Below are positions 1-9,200 of a stretch of 64,000 nucleotides of DNA, piece after piece (the first letter of the stretch is position 1; each line of letters starts with the position of its first letter). The stretch lies in NCBI GenBank assembly GCA_017642895.1, contig JAEPON010000007.1:124001-188000 (forward strand), read 5' to 3'. A model generated the notes under the pieces. That model did no database searches and was not told where the DNA came from. It saw only the letters and a program-made list of their open reading frames with translations. Both the position numbers and the translations under genes were made by a program. Origin of the DNA: Roseitalea sp. Its GTDB lineage: Bacteria; Pseudomonadota; Alphaproteobacteria; Rhizobiales; Rhizobiaceae.

Positions 1-675
1 GCATTGAATCTGGCGCGCCAGATTGTCGATGCGGATATCGATTTTCGTCGGGGCCGGGAACAATGGGGCGGCGAAGGCAACCAACATGCGCGGCTGATCA
101 CCGGCGCCGAGGTCGGTGTTGTCGGCTTCGGCGATCTGGGACGGGCGCTCAGGCGCCTGCTCGCCGGCTTTGGCTGCACGGTGCGCGCGCACGACCCCTG
201 GCTGCCGGCTTCGATCCTGCGCGAGGCGGACATGATCCCAGCCTCGCTCGACGAGGTGCTTTTGCACAGCGATTTCGTCTTCGTGCTTGCCGCCGTGACC
301 ACGGAAAATCGCGGTTTTCTGGGCGCCGGCGAATTTGCGCGGATGAAGAGGGGCGCCGCGCTTATCCTGCTCAGCCGCGCGGACGTCGTCGATTTTGGCG
401 CCTTGATGGATGCGGTGCGCGACGGCCATATCGTAGCGGCCAGCGATGTGTTCCCGGAGGAACCCCTGCCCGCGGACCACCCGGTGCGTGATCTTCCGGG
501 CTTTTTGCGTTCGGCCCACCGGGCCGGCGCGCTCGACAGCGCGTTCAAGCAAATGGGCGAAATGGTGCTCGAGGATATGGATCTGATGGACCGTGATCTG
601 CCGCCTGTTCGCTGCAAGCGGGCCGAGCGCGAGACGGTGGGGCGCATGCGCTCAAAACCGGTGGCCATCAACTGA
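1..675 (+). CDS. 2-hydroxyacid dehydrogenase (D-isomer type), 5' truncated by window edge
   Basis: This is the C-terminal part of an NAD(P)-dependent D-2-hydroxyacid dehydrogenase of the phosphoglycerate dehydrogenase/hydroxypyruvate reductase type, which interconverts 2-hydroxy and 2-oxo acids in the cytoplasm. The Rossmann motif VGVVGFGDLGRALRR lies near residue 40. The catalytic Arg (LLSRADVV), Glu (DVFPEEPLP) and His (FLRSAHRAGAL) follow in the usual order. The protein ends with an extra tail of about 40 residues rich in charged residues. The reading frame is open to base 1, so the TTG at 4 is probably not the true start and about 100 N-terminal residues lie outside the window. The family is clear but the substrate is not. 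Confidence 0.85.
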   Translation, partial: ALNLARQIVDADIDFRRGREQWGGEGNQHARLITGAEVGVVGFGDLGRALRRLLAGFGCTVRAHDPWLPASILREADMIPASLDEVLLHSDFVFVLAAVTTENRGFLGAGEFARMKRGAALILLSRADVVDFGALMDAVRDGHIVAASDVFPEEPLPADHPVRDLPGFLRSAHRAGALDSAFKQMGEMVLEDMDLMDRDLPPVRCKRAERETVGRMRSKPVAIN

Positions 676-804
676 CGCCAGCCATGCACGCCGCTTCACG
701 GGGCCTGGCTGTGTGATGCAGGCGTCGTCACATTGCGCCGCCTGGCCGGCAAGTTGCCAAGCGTAAGCCGATGGTCGCCGGCCATTGGCTGGATTTGCCG
801 ATCA

Positions 805-839
805 TTGTCATATGGCATGATTGACGCTATATTATGCCA
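805..839 (+). promoter_or_regulatory. Promoter and inverted-repeat operator of the Xre/RES pair
   Basis: A -35 box TTGTCA (805-810) and a -10 box TATATT (828-833) are 17 bp apart. An inverted repeat TGGCAT (813-818) / ATGCCA (834-839) brackets the -10 box. This is where an Xre-type antitoxin would be expected to repress its own operon. The boxes and arms are seen in the sequence; autoregulation is inferred from other Xre/RES operons. Confidence 0.6.
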
Positions 840-853
840 AAAGGAATGATCTT

Positions 854-1267
854 ATGACCCGGTTGCATCTTGTTCCATCGGCGCCCGACGCTTTCGCATC
901 CGATCCGATCACGGACGAGGAAGCGGCGGCGATGTTCCGCGCGGCCGTGAATCTTTTTCATCTTTGGGGCGTGACGGACGGCGAAGCGGCGATCCTGCTC
1001 GACATGCCGGTTCGCAGCTATGCGCGCTGGAAGGCGGACGGTCCACAGCGCATGGGACGGGACGGCAAGGCGCGGCTGTCGAACCTGATGGGCATTCACA
1101 AGGCGCTGCGCATTGTCTTCCGCGATCCGCAGCGCGCCCATGGCTGGGTGCGCAAACCCAATGCGCTTTTTGCCGGCAAGTCGGCGCTGGACATCATGCT
1201 TGGCGGCGAACTGACCGACCTTATGCGCGTACGCCGCGTTCTTGATGCGGAGCGCGGCCTCTGGTGA
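854..1267 (+). CDS. Xre/MbcA/ParS-type antitoxin
   Basis: This 137-residue protein is the antitoxin of an Xre-RES module. Residues about 20-75 resemble the Xre-type HTH (helix LTDGEAAILL-like, then SYARWKADG). The C-terminal part carries the MbcA/ParS/Xre toxin-binding signature: NPxxxF-like KPNALFAGKSALDIML followed by DLMRVRRVLDAERG. The start at 854 was chosen over the upstream frame opening because AAGGA (841-845) lies eight bases before it and the predicted promoter ends just upstream. Its stop overlaps the next gene by four bases (GTGA), as expected for a coupled antitoxin-toxin pair. It should bind and neutralise the RES toxin and repress the operon. Confidence 0.85.
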   Translation: MTRLHLVPSAPDAFASDPITDEEAAAMFRAAVNLFHLWGVTDGEAAILLDMPVRSYARWKADGPQRMGRDGKARLSNLMGIHKALRIVFRDPQRAHGWVRKPNALFAGKSALDIMLGGELTDLMRVRRVLDAERGLW

Positions 1268-1983
1268 GCCCCGACCCTGCCGCCATTCCCGTTGCACCGG
1301 TTCAATGGGCGGGCGCAAGACGCATCATTCGCAGCCTTTATCCGCCGATTGATCTTTTCGAGGATATCGCCGATCCGGCCGACTGGCCGCTTCTGATGGC
1401 AGCGGAGATGAAGACCAATCCGCGGCTGATGGAATCGATCGGCGCGATTGATCTGGTGCCTGTGCAGCGGCGCGTTTCGGGCCCCGGTGCGTCCTACCTC
1501 ATGGCGCCCTTCACCCATGTCTCGACCGATCGGCCCAGCCGGTTTTCCGACGGCAGCTACGGTGTGCTCTACGCGGCGGAAACGTTCGAGACGGCGGTGT
1601 TCGAGACGATCCACCATCATGGTCGCTTTCTGGCGGCGACGGCGGAAACGCCGGGCTGGACCTCGCAGTTTCGCGAAATCGTGCTCGACATCGATTCGGA
1701 CCTGCATGATGTGCGCGGCGAAAGCCCGGCTTTGGCACCCTTGCGCGACCGGGACGATTATGCCGCGCCGCAAGCGTTCGGCCGCGCCCTGCGCGCGCTC
1801 GGTTCCGATGGCATTGTCTATCCAAGCGTTCGCCATGAGGGCGGCGAATGCGCGGGCCTGTTCTGGCCCGACATCGCCTCCGGGCCCCGTCAGGGCAGGC
1901 ATCTCGACTATCATTGGGACGGCGAGCGGGTGGACCTTGTTCGCGAGCCGGCAAACGGCACTGTCTGGCGCGTTGAGCCGTGA
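1264..1983 (+). CDS. RES-domain toxin (NAD+-degrading family)
   Basis: This 239-residue protein carries the RES domain, named for conserved Arg, Glu and Ser. Here they are in SRFSDGSYGV (Arg), YAAETFETAVFE (Glu) and VYPSVRHEGGE (Ser). Characterised RES toxins are ADP-ribosyltransferase-like and lower cellular NAD+ by NAD+ phosphorylase or glycohydrolase activity. The protein is of ordinary family length and appears intact. It starts at a GTG overlapping the antitoxin stop, so translation is probably coupled. Activity is inferred from family and context. Confidence 0.88.
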   Translation: MSPDPAAIPVAPVQWAGARRIIRSLYPPIDLFEDIADPADWPLLMAAEMKTNPRLMESIGAIDLVPVQRRVSGPGASYLMAPFTHVSTDRPSRFSDGSYGVLYAAETFETAVFETIHHHGRFLAATAETPGWTSQFREIVLDIDSDLHDVRGESPALAPLRDRDDYAAPQAFGRALRALGSDGIVYPSVRHEGGECAGLFWPDIASGPRQGRHLDYHWDGERVDLVREPANGTVWRVEP

Positions 1984-2021
1984 AAGGACAGCGGCAACCC
2001 AGGCCGAACCTCCTGAGACCC

Positions 2022-2052
2022 AGAGCGGTTCATCTTTAGCAGGAAGCGCTCT
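2022..2052. terminator. Possible bidirectional hairpin between convergent genes
   Basis: AGAGCG (2022-2027) and CGCTCT (2047-2052) form a short stem enclosing 19 bases, between the RES gene and the convergent HlyD gene. It overlaps the stop codon of the latter. There is no U-tract, so it may be only a dispersed short palindrome. Confidence 0.25.
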
Positions 2053-3289
2053 ACCGCGTTTCCCGCGCCGCCACACGCGCGCCGTCAATGATCGCCGACG
2101 ACGGATAAAGAATGACAATGTCATCGGGCTCAAGACCCTCGGTCACCTGCGCATCGATGCCATTGTTGCGGCCAAGCGCGATTTCGGTCTGGATCGCGGT
2201 ACCATCCCGGACGGCGAACACGGCCCAGGCATCGCCGACGCGGAACAGGGCGCTCGATGGCACGATGACGGCATTGTCGGTCTGCCAGACGACGATCCGC
2301 GCCTCGACCCTGTAGCCATGGCCAAGCCGGGCGCGGCCTTGAGGCGCGCCGGTCAGCGCGATCGTGACGGGCACGCGCTGTTCCTCCACGCCAAGCGCCG
2401 AAAACTTGGTGATGCCGAACGGGTCGATCCGCGCGACCTGGCCCTCGAGCGTTTCCGCGCCGCCCCAATCCTCGATCAGGACGCGGTCGCCCTGGCTGAC
2501 CTGAACCGCATCGGACGAAATCAGTTCGACGACCACCTCCAAAGCGTCATCGACATCGCCGATCTCCATGATCGGCGTGCCGGCGGGCAAGGTCGTTTCA
2601 CTTTGATGCATGACCTGCAGGATACGGCCGTCGGCCGGAGCATAAAGCGGCATCTCGGCGCCGTTGCCGGCGGCACCGAGCGCCGCGGCCAGACCCTGGT
2701 CATCAAAACCGATCAACTCGGCCCGCGCGTTGGCCAGATCGGCCTCGCGCATCGATATGGCCGCCTCAGCGGTGTCCACGGCGGCATCGGCAACGCGAAA
2801 CAATTGTTGCGTCCGCTGGATTGCCGCATCGCTGACCACATTGTCTTCCGCAAGGCGCCGGTTGCGATCAAGATCGGCCATGGCCAGATCCCGGTCGGCC
2901 AACACTGCATTGAGGTCGGCCCGCGCCGCGCGCAGGGCCGCCTCGGCGGAGGCAACCGAGGCGCGCGCCTGTTCGCGTGTGCGCACATCCAGCGCGGCCG
3001 GATTGGTCGGCAGCATGTGGGCGACGATGGTCTCCCCGCGCGTCACCGGATCGCCGGGATCGACCTCGACCCGCTGCAGGCGGCCGGCGATCGGCGTGGA
3101 CACGACATAGGGTTCACTGACACGGGTGCGCCCCTCTTCATCGATCGTCACCATCATGGCGCCACGCGCGACGGTGCCCATGTCAACCAGCGCCGGGCGC
3201 GGCCAGAAGGCGGCCGTCAGGGTTGCACCGATGGCCAACACCGCCAGCGCGGTGAGCACCAGCCGGGAGCGTTTCCTTGCCTTTGCCAT
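2051..3289 (-). CDS. HlyD/MacA-like periplasmic adaptor of an ABC exporter
   Basis: This 412-residue membrane-fusion protein has one N-terminal membrane anchor (residues about 9-29, RLVLTALAVLAIGATLTAAF). A lipoyl/barrel half (about 45-95) is followed by an alanine-rich coiled-coil hairpin (about 100-200), the second lipoyl half (APADGRILQVMH) and the C-terminal beta-barrel and membrane-proximal domains. It would link the inner-membrane ABC permease encoded six bases upstream to the envelope. No outer-membrane factor gene is present nearby, so the exit partner must be encoded elsewhere or is not needed. It is the last gene of the three-gene operon ATPase-permease-adaptor. The substrate is unknown. 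Confidence 0.85.
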   Translation of the reverse strand: MAKARKRSRLVLTALAVLAIGATLTAAFWPRPALVDMGTVARGAMMVTIDEEGRTRVSEPYVVSTPIAGRLQRVEVDPGDPVTRGETIVAHMLPTNPAALDVRTREQARASVASAEAALRAARADLNAVLADRDLAMADLDRNRRLAEDNVVSDAAIQRTQQLFRVADAAVDTAEAAISMREADLANARAELIGFDDQGLAAALGAAGNGAEMPLYAPADGRILQVMHQSETTLPAGTPIMEIGDVDDALEVVVELISSDAVQVSQGDRVLIEDWGGAETLEGQVARIDPFGITKFSALGVEEQRVPVTIALTGAPQGRARLGHGYRVEARIVVWQTDNAVIVPSSALFRVGDAWAVFAVRDGTAIQTEIALGRNNGIDAQVTEGLEPDDIVILYPSSAIIDGARVAARETR

Positions 3290-3295
3290 GTTCTT

Positions 3296-5659
3296 CTATT
3301 CCCGTGTCTTGAGAGCCGAAACCAGATCCGCGCGGTCGAGGTCGCGCTTGACGATAAGGCCCGAAATCAACGCCGCGCCCAGAACGACCATGATGGCCAT
3401 GCCATAGCTTCCGGGATCGAAATCGGCCGGAACCTGGTAGAATTCCGTCGAGAAACCGGCGGCGATGCCGAACGACAGATAATAGCCCATCAGCGCGCCG
3501 AGCGGTAACGCCAACAGCGTGACGACCGCCAGTTCGCCCAGCAGCACAAAGGCTGCTTCCGCCTTGGTGAACCCGATGACACGCAAGCTTGCCAGATCGC
3601 GTGTCCGCTCCGCAAAGGCGATGCGGGCTGCGTTGTAGATGATGCCGAATGTGATGATGAACGCGATCGCGCCATAGACGAAACGCGTCGCTCCGGCGCC
3701 GGAATTGATGATCGCTTCAAAAGCGGCGCGGGCATCGGACTTGACGCTGACGCCGGCGACCGTGGGCATGTCCTGAAGGGTCCGGTAGATGTCCGATTGG
3801 AGCGCTTCATCGATCGTCAGATAGGCGCCCGACACGCGGCCCGGCTCGCGCAAGGCCCGATTGAGCGCGTCGAGTTGCATATAGGCCGGCGACCCGAGCA
3901 GCGTGTGCGCTATGCTGGCGACGCGAATCTGCAAAAGCGGCTGGCGCCCCTCGCGCACATCGACCGCCAGCATGTCCCCGGCTTCGATGCCGAGCGTACG
4001 CGCCAAGGGGACCGAGAGCACAATCCCCTCGGCGGGCAGGACAAGCGGCTCCATGTCGGCATCCAGAGCGCGGTTGAGATCCGGTGTCGATGGCAGACCG
4101 GTCAAGGCGCCGCGATGGCTCCGCAGACCGTTGCGCAGCACGACCGAGACGTTGCGGACCGGCTCGGCGCGTTCGACACCCGGTATGCGCTGCAGCTCGA
4201 AAAGGGTCTTGGCGCTGAGAGGATGGGTGAAAGTGACCATCACATCACTTCGATCAACAACCGAGAATGTCTGGTCCATGGTGCGCTCGAAGCCCGCAAA
4301 CAGCGTCAGCATGGAAACCGACAAAGCCATGCCGCACGCAATGCCGACGATCGCACCGGCCATGCGGCCGGGCTGCCGCGTCAGCCGGCGCAACACCATG
4401 CGGCTCGGCTGATCCAGAAACGTCTTCAATCCGCCCAACCGTCGGCCCGAACGGCTGTAGTCGGGCGGCGCGGGCGGACGCATGGCGTTGGCCGGTGTCA
4501 GCGCAAAGACGTTGCGCAGCACCAGAAGACCGCCGGCCGATGCCACCAGAACGCTGACCAGAAAGCCCGTGATGAACGATCCCGGATCGAGCTGAAAGAC
4601 GAGGAACGGGAATTTGTAGTAAGTCGTGTAAAGACCGACCAGGCCGCGCCCGGCGGCGATGCCCAAAAGGCATCCTGCGGCGGCGCCGCCGACGGCAATG
4701 GCGAGCACGAATTTGAGATAGTGGGCGCCGACCTCGGCATTGGTGTAGCCAAACGCCTTGACGAGCCCGATTTCCTCGCGCTCGGCCTGCACCATGCGCA
4801 AGATCACGATGTAGAGAAGAAACGCGGCCACAGCCAAAAAGATCGGCGGCACGACCCGCGAGGCGGCGTCCATCTGGGTGATCTCCTCGGCGACGAACCG
4901 GTTGGACGCCTGATCGGCCAGGCCATAGGCTCCCGCACCGCCATAGGGATCAAGCATCCGGTCGGCCGCGCTCAGGACAGCGTTTTCGTTGGCGCCGCGC
5001 GTCAGCGCGATGAGCGCCTCGTTGAACGCGCCCTCCATGTCGTAGGCGGCTGCAAGGCCCGACCGGCTTGTCCAGATCACCCCGAAACGCGCATCATCGG
5101 GCACCAGTTCACCGGGCGCGGTGGTATAGAGGAACTCGGGGCTCTGTGCGAGCCCGACGATCTGAAAGCTGCGCCTCTGACCGTTCATGGTGGCGCGCAA
5201 CATGTCACCGGGCGCCAACTCATGGGCACGTGCGAAACTGTTGAGCAGCACGATTTCATCGGTGCGGCCGGTCTCGGGCAGGCGGCCATCGGTCAGAAAT
5301 ATGTCGTTGAGGGCAGGACGCCCGCGATCGGGCAGGGAGATGGCCCGGGCCTGCACGGGCAGATCCTCGCCCGGAACGTCGATCAGCGCCTGACCGGTCA
5401 CACGGCCCTCAACCGCCGACACACCGTCAATGCCGGCCAATTCGGCGATCATCCTGTCGGGTGCGCGCGAGACAGGCGCAAACACGTCGGCCAGCCGATA
5501 CCGATCGTAATAGGCATGGCGCGTTTCGCTGAGCGAAGCGACGAGCCCGGTCATCATCACCAGCATCATCACACCCATCGCGATGACCAGGCCGATGGCC
5601 GCGGCCTGCCCTTTCATGCGCCACAGATCGCGCAGCAATTTGTGGTCGAGGGGGCTCAC
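3296..5659 (-). CDS. FtsX-family ABC export permease (two-module, MacB/LolC-like)
   Basis: This 787-residue inner-membrane permease has two FtsX-type modules. Each has a periplasmic domain plus a transmembrane bundle: one membrane helix near residues 16-40, three between about 270 and 390, one near 435-460, and three near 660-780. Its length fits the duplicated ABC3-permease class. Such proteins couple cytoplasmic ATP hydrolysis to extrusion or envelope extraction of a hydrophobic substrate rather than forming a channel. Translation starts at a GTG overlapping the ATPase stop by four bases (GTGA), and the HlyD gene follows after six bases. The substrate cannot be predicted from the sequence. 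Confidence 0.87.
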   Translation of the reverse strand: MSPLDHKLLRDLWRMKGQAAAIGLVIAMGVMMLVMMTGLVASLSETRHAYYDRYRLADVFAPVSRAPDRMIAELAGIDGVSAVEGRVTGQALIDVPGEDLPVQARAISLPDRGRPALNDIFLTDGRLPETGRTDEIVLLNSFARAHELAPGDMLRATMNGQRRSFQIVGLAQSPEFLYTTAPGELVPDDARFGVIWTSRSGLAAAYDMEGAFNEALIALTRGANENAVLSAADRMLDPYGGAGAYGLADQASNRFVAEEITQMDAASRVVPPIFLAVAAFLLYIVILRMVQAEREEIGLVKAFGYTNAEVGAHYLKFVLAIAVGGAAAGCLLGIAAGRGLVGLYTTYYKFPFLVFQLDPGSFITGFLVSVLVASAGGLLVLRNVFALTPANAMRPPAPPDYSRSGRRLGGLKTFLDQPSRMVLRRLTRQPGRMAGAIVGIACGMALSVSMLTLFAGFERTMDQTFSVVDRSDVMVTFTHPLSAKTLFELQRIPGVERAEPVRNVSVVLRNGLRSHRGALTGLPSTPDLNRALDADMEPLVLPAEGIVLSVPLARTLGIEAGDMLAVDVREGRQPLLQIRVASIAHTLLGSPAYMQLDALNRALREPGRVSGAYLTIDEALQSDIYRTLQDMPTVAGVSVKSDARAAFEAIINSGAGATRFVYGAIAFIITFGIIYNAARIAFAERTRDLASLRVIGFTKAEAAFVLLGELAVVTLLALPLGALMGYYLSFGIAAGFSTEFYQVPADFDPGSYGMAIMVVLGAALISGLIVKRDLDRADLVSALKTRE

Positions 5660-6363
5660 CAGTCGATCTCCGCTGGTGAAAGCTTGGTGTCGTTGACCAC
5701 CACTTCGCGCAAAGCGCCATCGGCGAAATGGATCACGCGGTCGGCCATCTGCGCCGTGTTGGCGGCGTGGGTGACCATCAGGACGGTCGATCCCAGCGTT
5801 TCATTGACATCGCGGATGACCTCCAGAACGGCGCGGCCGGTCTGGGAATCCAGCGCGCCGGTGGGCTCGTCACAGAAAAGAACGTCGGGCTGTTTGGCGA
5901 TGGCGCGCGCGATCGCCACGCGCTGCTGCTCGCCGCCCGACAATTGGGCGGGAAAATGATCGACGCGCTCGCGCAATCCGACCAAAGCGAGCGCTTCTTC
6001 GGGGTCCATCGGATCGCGCGCGATCTCGGTGACCAGTTCGACATTTTCATGCGCCGTCAGGCTGGGCATGAGATTGTAGAACTGGAACACAAAGCCAACG
6101 TGATCGCGGCGGTAGCGCGTCAACTGGCTGTCGGTCATTTGCGAAAGGTTCCGGTCCCGGAAATGGGCCGAGCCGTCAGTCGCCCTGTCGAGCCCGCCGA
6201 TGATGTTCAAAAGCGTAGACTTGCCGGACCCCGACGGGCCGAGCAGAACCACGATCTCGCCGCCCGGGATTTCAAGATCGACGCCCCGCAACGCATGGAC
6301 CGCCGACCGGCCTTCGCCATAGACCTTGGTCAGGCGGTGTGTGGTGAAGGCTGGTTCGGGCAC
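5656..6363 (-). CDS. ABC exporter ATP-binding protein (MacB/LolD type)
   Basis: This 235-residue ATPase has Walker [11 protein letters not shown]-loop FVFQFYNLM, signature [14 protein letters not shown], Walker [13 protein letters not shown] and switch His MVTHAAN. The phenylalanine-rich Q-loop and DEPTGALD are typical of the LolD/MacB exporter family. The frame opens about 100 codons further upstream, but that stretch is arginine-rich and lacks domain homology. I chose the GTG at 6363, giving [11 protein letters not shown], because AAGGA lies about ten bases before it. It is the first gene of the export operon with the permease and HlyD protein. Confidence 0.9.
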   Translation of the reverse strand: MPEPAFTTHRLTKVYGEGRSAVHALRGVDLEIPGGEIVVLLGPSGSGKSTLLNIIGGLDRATDGSAHFRDRNLSQMTDSQLTRYRRDHVGFVFQFYNLMPSLTAHENVELVTEIARDPMDPEEALALVGLRERVDHFPAQLSGGEQQRVAIARAIAKQPDVLFCDEPTGALDSQTGRAVLEVIRDVNETLGSTVLMVTHAANTAQMADRVIHFADGALREVVVNDTKLSPAEIDW

Positions 6364-6527
6364 AGGTGTTTGTCCTTGGTCGCGTCGGTTGGCAGCAATG
6401 TCTGACGTAGTACATGTGGCGAACGCCGCCATGACACACATCAAACCCGATTGCGGCAGCGCTGCGACGGCGGGAAGAGGCGTAACCCGACCTTGGACAA
6501 CAAACCGTCGGACGGACCGGGACCGTG

Positions 6528-7316
6528 TCAGAACGGGGAGAGGAACCGCATCTGGGCCTGAACCTGGTGTTTGGCCATCTCGTGGCCTGAAATCGTGCCG
6601 GCCCCGGCAGCCTTGGCTGATTCGATCATCGGAGTTGGCGCCGGACCCGTCACGACATCGCAATAGATTGCATCGGCCGAAAACCCGACGTTTGAAAACG
6701 GAACCGCATCGTCGGCCGACTTGCCCAACGTCGTCGCATTCACGAAGATGTCGAACCTGTCGTCCGCCGCAAGCTCGATCTTCACATCGGGATAGGCGGA
6801 CCGGACAAGCGCGAATGTCCGATCAAGGCGCCCAGGGTCGGTATCTTCAAGGCACAGCGCGCCGGCGCCGGCCTCGGCGAACGCATCGGCAATCGCCCGC
6901 CCGGCACCTCCCCCGGCACCGATGATGCGGGCCCCGGCACCGGCTATCGCATGCCCCTTTGCCGCAAGCGCGGACAGCATCGCCATGCCGTCGGTGGCAT
7001 CACCCCGCAATTGCCCGCCCGGTTCACGGCGTATCGTGTTCAAAGCGCCGAGCCGGCGCCCCCGTTCGGTCATCGCATCGACGGCGGCGAACACCGTCTG
7101 CTTGTGCGGATAGGTCACAGAACAGCCCACAAAGCTCTCCGAAGCACGCAACAGCGCCAGAAAATGCGGCAGGTCCGCAGGCGGCACGTCGAGCGCCATC
7201 ATGCGCGCATCGATGCCGTTCTCCTCCAGCCAGGCATTGACCGCAGGCGGCGAACCGGCATCGGACGCCGGATGTCCGATCAGCGCGATCAGACGCGTCC
7301 GCGCAGTGATTGTCAT
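6528..7316 (-). CDS. AroE-like (shikimate dehydrogenase family) oxidoreductase
   Basis: This 262-residue protein has the shikimate dehydrogenase fold: an N-terminal substrate domain with [15 protein letters not shown] and the catalytic Lys in VTYPHKQ, LNT and TDG elements, and a C-terminal Rossmann domain with GAGGGAGRA. In AroE the substrate carboxylate is held by two serines in SxSP. Here the first is replaced (AGSP), suggesting a substrate other than shikimate. It diverges from a GntR regulator and is near an importer, so a catabolic NAD(P)-dependent dehydrogenase of a quinate/shikimate-like or other cyclic hydroxyacid is plausible. Biosynthetic aroE is unlikely given this context. Confidence 0.8.
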   Translation of the reverse strand: MTITARTRLIALIGHPASDAGSPPAVNAWLEENGIDARMMALDVPPADLPHFLALLRASESFVGCSVTYPHKQTVFAAVDAMTERGRRLGALNTIRREPGGQLRGDATDGMAMLSALAAKGHAIAGAGARIIGAGGGAGRAIADAFAEAGAGALCLEDTDPGRLDRTFALVRSAYPDVKIELAADDRFDIFVNATTLGKSADDAVPFSNVGFSADAIYCDVVTGPAPTPMIESAKAAGAGTISGHEMAKHQVQAQMRFLSPF

Positions 7317-7361
7317 GTCGCCAAAAAATCCCTGCTTGACTCGTTCGTCCGATCATTTCAC

Positions 7362-7376
7362 AAATATCCAATATTT
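7362..7376. promoter_or_regulatory. AT-rich palindrome in the AroE-like/GntR divergent region
   Basis: AAATAT (7362-7367), a three-base spacer and ATATTT (7371-7376) form a small palindrome in an otherwise GC-rich region, between the divergent AroE-like and GntR genes. It could be the GntR operator or part of overlapping -10 regions. There is no direct support beyond symmetry and position. Confidence 0.35.
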
Positions 7377-7395
7377 TTCAACATGTGGTACGAAA

Positions 7396-8070
7396 TTGCT
7401 TTTCGGGAAGAACAAGGATCAGGACGATACGGTCGTCGCCATGCTCGCTGCCGCCATCCGGCGCGATATCTCGTTCGGCGCGCTCAGCCCCGATCAGAAG
7501 CTGAAGATCGAGGAACTGCGCCAGCGCTATGGCGGCTCGAACCATTCGATGCGCGAAACGCTGCGCCTTCTGACCGCCGAGGGCATGGTCGAGGCCACGG
7601 CCCAGCGCGGTTTCCGCGTCACCTCGGCCACCGAGGACGATCTGCGCGACATTTTGATGATGCGGCTGCATGTCGAGCGCTTCGGGCTGATGCGGTCGAT
7701 GGAGCGGGCCGATGTCGCTTGGGAGGGCAGCGTGATCGCCGCCCATCATGCGTTGCGCCGCGCCGAGGAGCGCGTGCAGGGCGATCCGGATGACCTGACT
7801 GCGCTCGAATGGGACGAGGCATGCCGGGTCTTCTCGGCGACACTCGTTGCCGCCAGCGGTTCGCGCCGGCTGATCGAGATGCAGGACAAGTTCTACAACC
7901 AGTCGCGGCGTTTCCGGCTCGCTCTTTTGCGCGAAGCCCGCCTGGACTTTGCGGCCCGCGCCAAAGATCAGGACGCATTGCGCGACGCAATCCTGGCCAA
8001 GCAAACCGATCACGCCATCGCGCGTCTGGAAGACATCACAAGGGCGGAGATCATGCCTGATACCGGCTGA
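7396..8070 (+). CDS. GntR-family (FadR-like) transcriptional regulator
   Basis: This roughly 224-residue regulator has a winged-helix N-terminus (LAAAIRRDISFGALSPDQKLKIEELRQRYG, then SMRETLRLLTAEGMVE) and an all-helical FCD ligand-binding domain. The FCD metal/ligand residues are recognisable (DEACRVFSATLVAASGS and a C-terminal DHAIARLEDITRAE helix). The start is uncertain. The TTG at 7396 keeps the whole first helix, while the ATG at 7441 cuts into it; neither has a strong ribosome-binding site. It lies between the divergent AroE-like gene and the NitT/TauT-type importer and probably controls both in response to the imported or processed compound. Confidence 0.82.
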   Translation: MLFGKNKDQDDTVVAMLAAAIRRDISFGALSPDQKLKIEELRQRYGGSNHSMRETLRLLTAEGMVEATAQRGFRVTSATEDDLRDILMMRLHVERFGLMRSMERADVAWEGSVIAAHHALRRAEERVQGDPDDLTALEWDEACRVFSATLVAASGSRRLIEMQDKFYNQSRRFRLALLREARLDFAARAKDQDALRDAILAKQTDHAIARLEDITRAEIMPDTG

Positions 8071-8106
8071 CGCACAGCCTGAACGGACGACCAAAGGGAG
8101 GAAATC

Positions 8107-9126
8107 ATGACGACATTCAACAGACGGCAGACGCTGGCCCTGATTGGCGCGGCGGCAGCGGCAGGGCTGGCGACGCCGGCGATCGCGCAAAACCGCAAGG
8201 TCACGGTGGGCGCGTTGCGCTTCACGAGCCATTCGGCCAGCTTCATCGCGCTCGAACGGGGCTATTTCGCCGATGCGGGCCTCGACGTCGAACTCAAGTT
8301 CTTTCAGGCCGCCCAGCCCATGGCCGTGGCGATCGCCAGCGGCGATGTCGATTATGCCGTGACCGCCGTTTCCGGCGGGCTGATCTCGCTTGCCGACAAG
8401 GGTGCCATCAAGGTGATCGGCGGTGCGCTCTCCGAAGAGCCGGGCATCGACGGACAGAAGATCCTCGCCTCCGATGCCGCCTTCCAGGCCGGCCTGACCT
8501 CGCCCGCGCAATTGGGCGGCAAGACGTTCGGCATGAGCACCGCCGGCTCGTCCTTCCACTATATGGGATCGAAGGTGGCGGCCGCCGAAGGCGTCGAGAT
8601 GAGCTTCAAGCCGCTGCAAAAGGTCGGCGCGATCATCGGCGCGCTGAAATCGGGCCAGATCGACGCCTGGTCGATCGTGCCGCACATCGCCAAGCCGCTG
8701 GCCGGCTCGGGCGACGTCCACATCATCGGTGACATAGCCGACTATCTGCCCAACTATCAGGTGACGACGGTCTTCACCTCGGCCGCCAATGCCAGCGACG
8801 AACGCGAGACGACCGAGAGCTTCTTGGCCGCGTTCAGCCAGGGCGTCAGCGACTACAACGCGACGATGATCGACCGCGCAAGCGGCGACGAAGGCGTCGA
8901 CCAGATGGTCGACCTGATCCACAAATATGTCTACACCGACCGGCCGCGCGACAACGCCGCACCATCGATCATCAATGGCACGATGCGGCTGAACGAGGGC
9001 GCGGCGCTGAACATCGCCTCGGTGCGCGACCAGCTCGAATGGTTCCAGTCCGAGGCACTGGTCGATGAGGCGATTACGCTCGATACGCTGGTCGATGCCA
9101 GCTATGTCAACACGATCGACGCCTGA
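8107..9126 (+). CDS. ABC importer substrate-binding protein (NitT/TauT/SsuA-like)
   Basis: This 339-residue periplasmic binding protein starts after a strong GGGAGG site. Its signal peptide contains NRRQTLAL followed by an alanine-rich core and AIAQ, so Tat export is possible. The mature part resembles the NMT1/SsuA family that captures sulfonates, nitrate, pyrimidine precursors or aromatic acids: VGALRFTSHSASFIALERGYFADAGLDVELKF. It is followed by its ATPase and permease. A double hairpin lies between this gene and the ATPase, probably allowing more binding protein than transporter. The ligand cannot be named. Confidence 0.85.
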   Translation: MTTFNRRQTLALIGAAAAAGLATPAIAQNRKVTVGALRFTSHSASFIALERGYFADAGLDVELKFFQAAQPMAVAIASGDVDYAVTAVSGGLISLADKGAIKVIGGALSEEPGIDGQKILASDAAFQAGLTSPAQLGGKTFGMSTAGSSFHYMGSKVAAAEGVEMSFKPLQKVGAIIGALKSGQIDAWSIVPHIAKPLAGSGDVHIIGDIADYLPNYQVTTVFTSAANASDERETTESFLAAFSQGVSDYNATMIDRASGDEGVDQMVDLIHKYVYTDRPRDNAAPSIINGTMRLNEGAALNIASVRDQLEWFQSEALVDEAITLDTLVDASYVNTIDA

Positions 9127-9136
9127 GTACAGCTCA

Positions 9137-9179
9137 GGCGGCCTTTTTGCCGCCATGCCGGAGCCCCGGGGTTCCGGCA
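9137..9179 (+). terminator. Tandem hairpins between binding-protein and ATPase genes
   Basis: The first hairpin is GGCGGC (9137-9142), a six-base CTTTTT loop and GCCGCC (9149-9154). The second is a 24-base inverted repeat with no spacer: TGCCGGAGCCCC (9156-9167) against GGGGTTCCGGCA (9168-9179), paired throughout with one G-U. Such elements after a binding-protein gene commonly protect the upstream mRNA or reduce read-through to the membrane components. Confidence 0.6.
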
Positions 9180-9200
9180 CCTCACCTTCCGGAGTTTGAG

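Noticed and set aside
1448..3508. Long 686-codon plus-strand frame across the RES and HlyD genes
   Set aside because: It is antisense and out-of-frame shadow of GC-rich genes: Arg-rich composition, no domains, and it covers two well-supported genes on both strands.
3797..5959. 720-codon plus-strand frame opposite the FtsX permease
   Set aside because: It is the antisense of an FtsX permease with clear membrane helices. It is rich in His, Arg and Gln with no motif.
6528..7316. Biosynthetic aroE
   Set aside because: The SxSP motif is incomplete, a second similar copy exists in another catabolic cluster, and the neighbours are a GntR regulator and an importer.
7378..9180. 600-codon minus-strand frame opposite GntR and the binding protein
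   Set aside because: Both plus-strand genes have ribosome-binding sites and domain motifs; the minus frame has neither.
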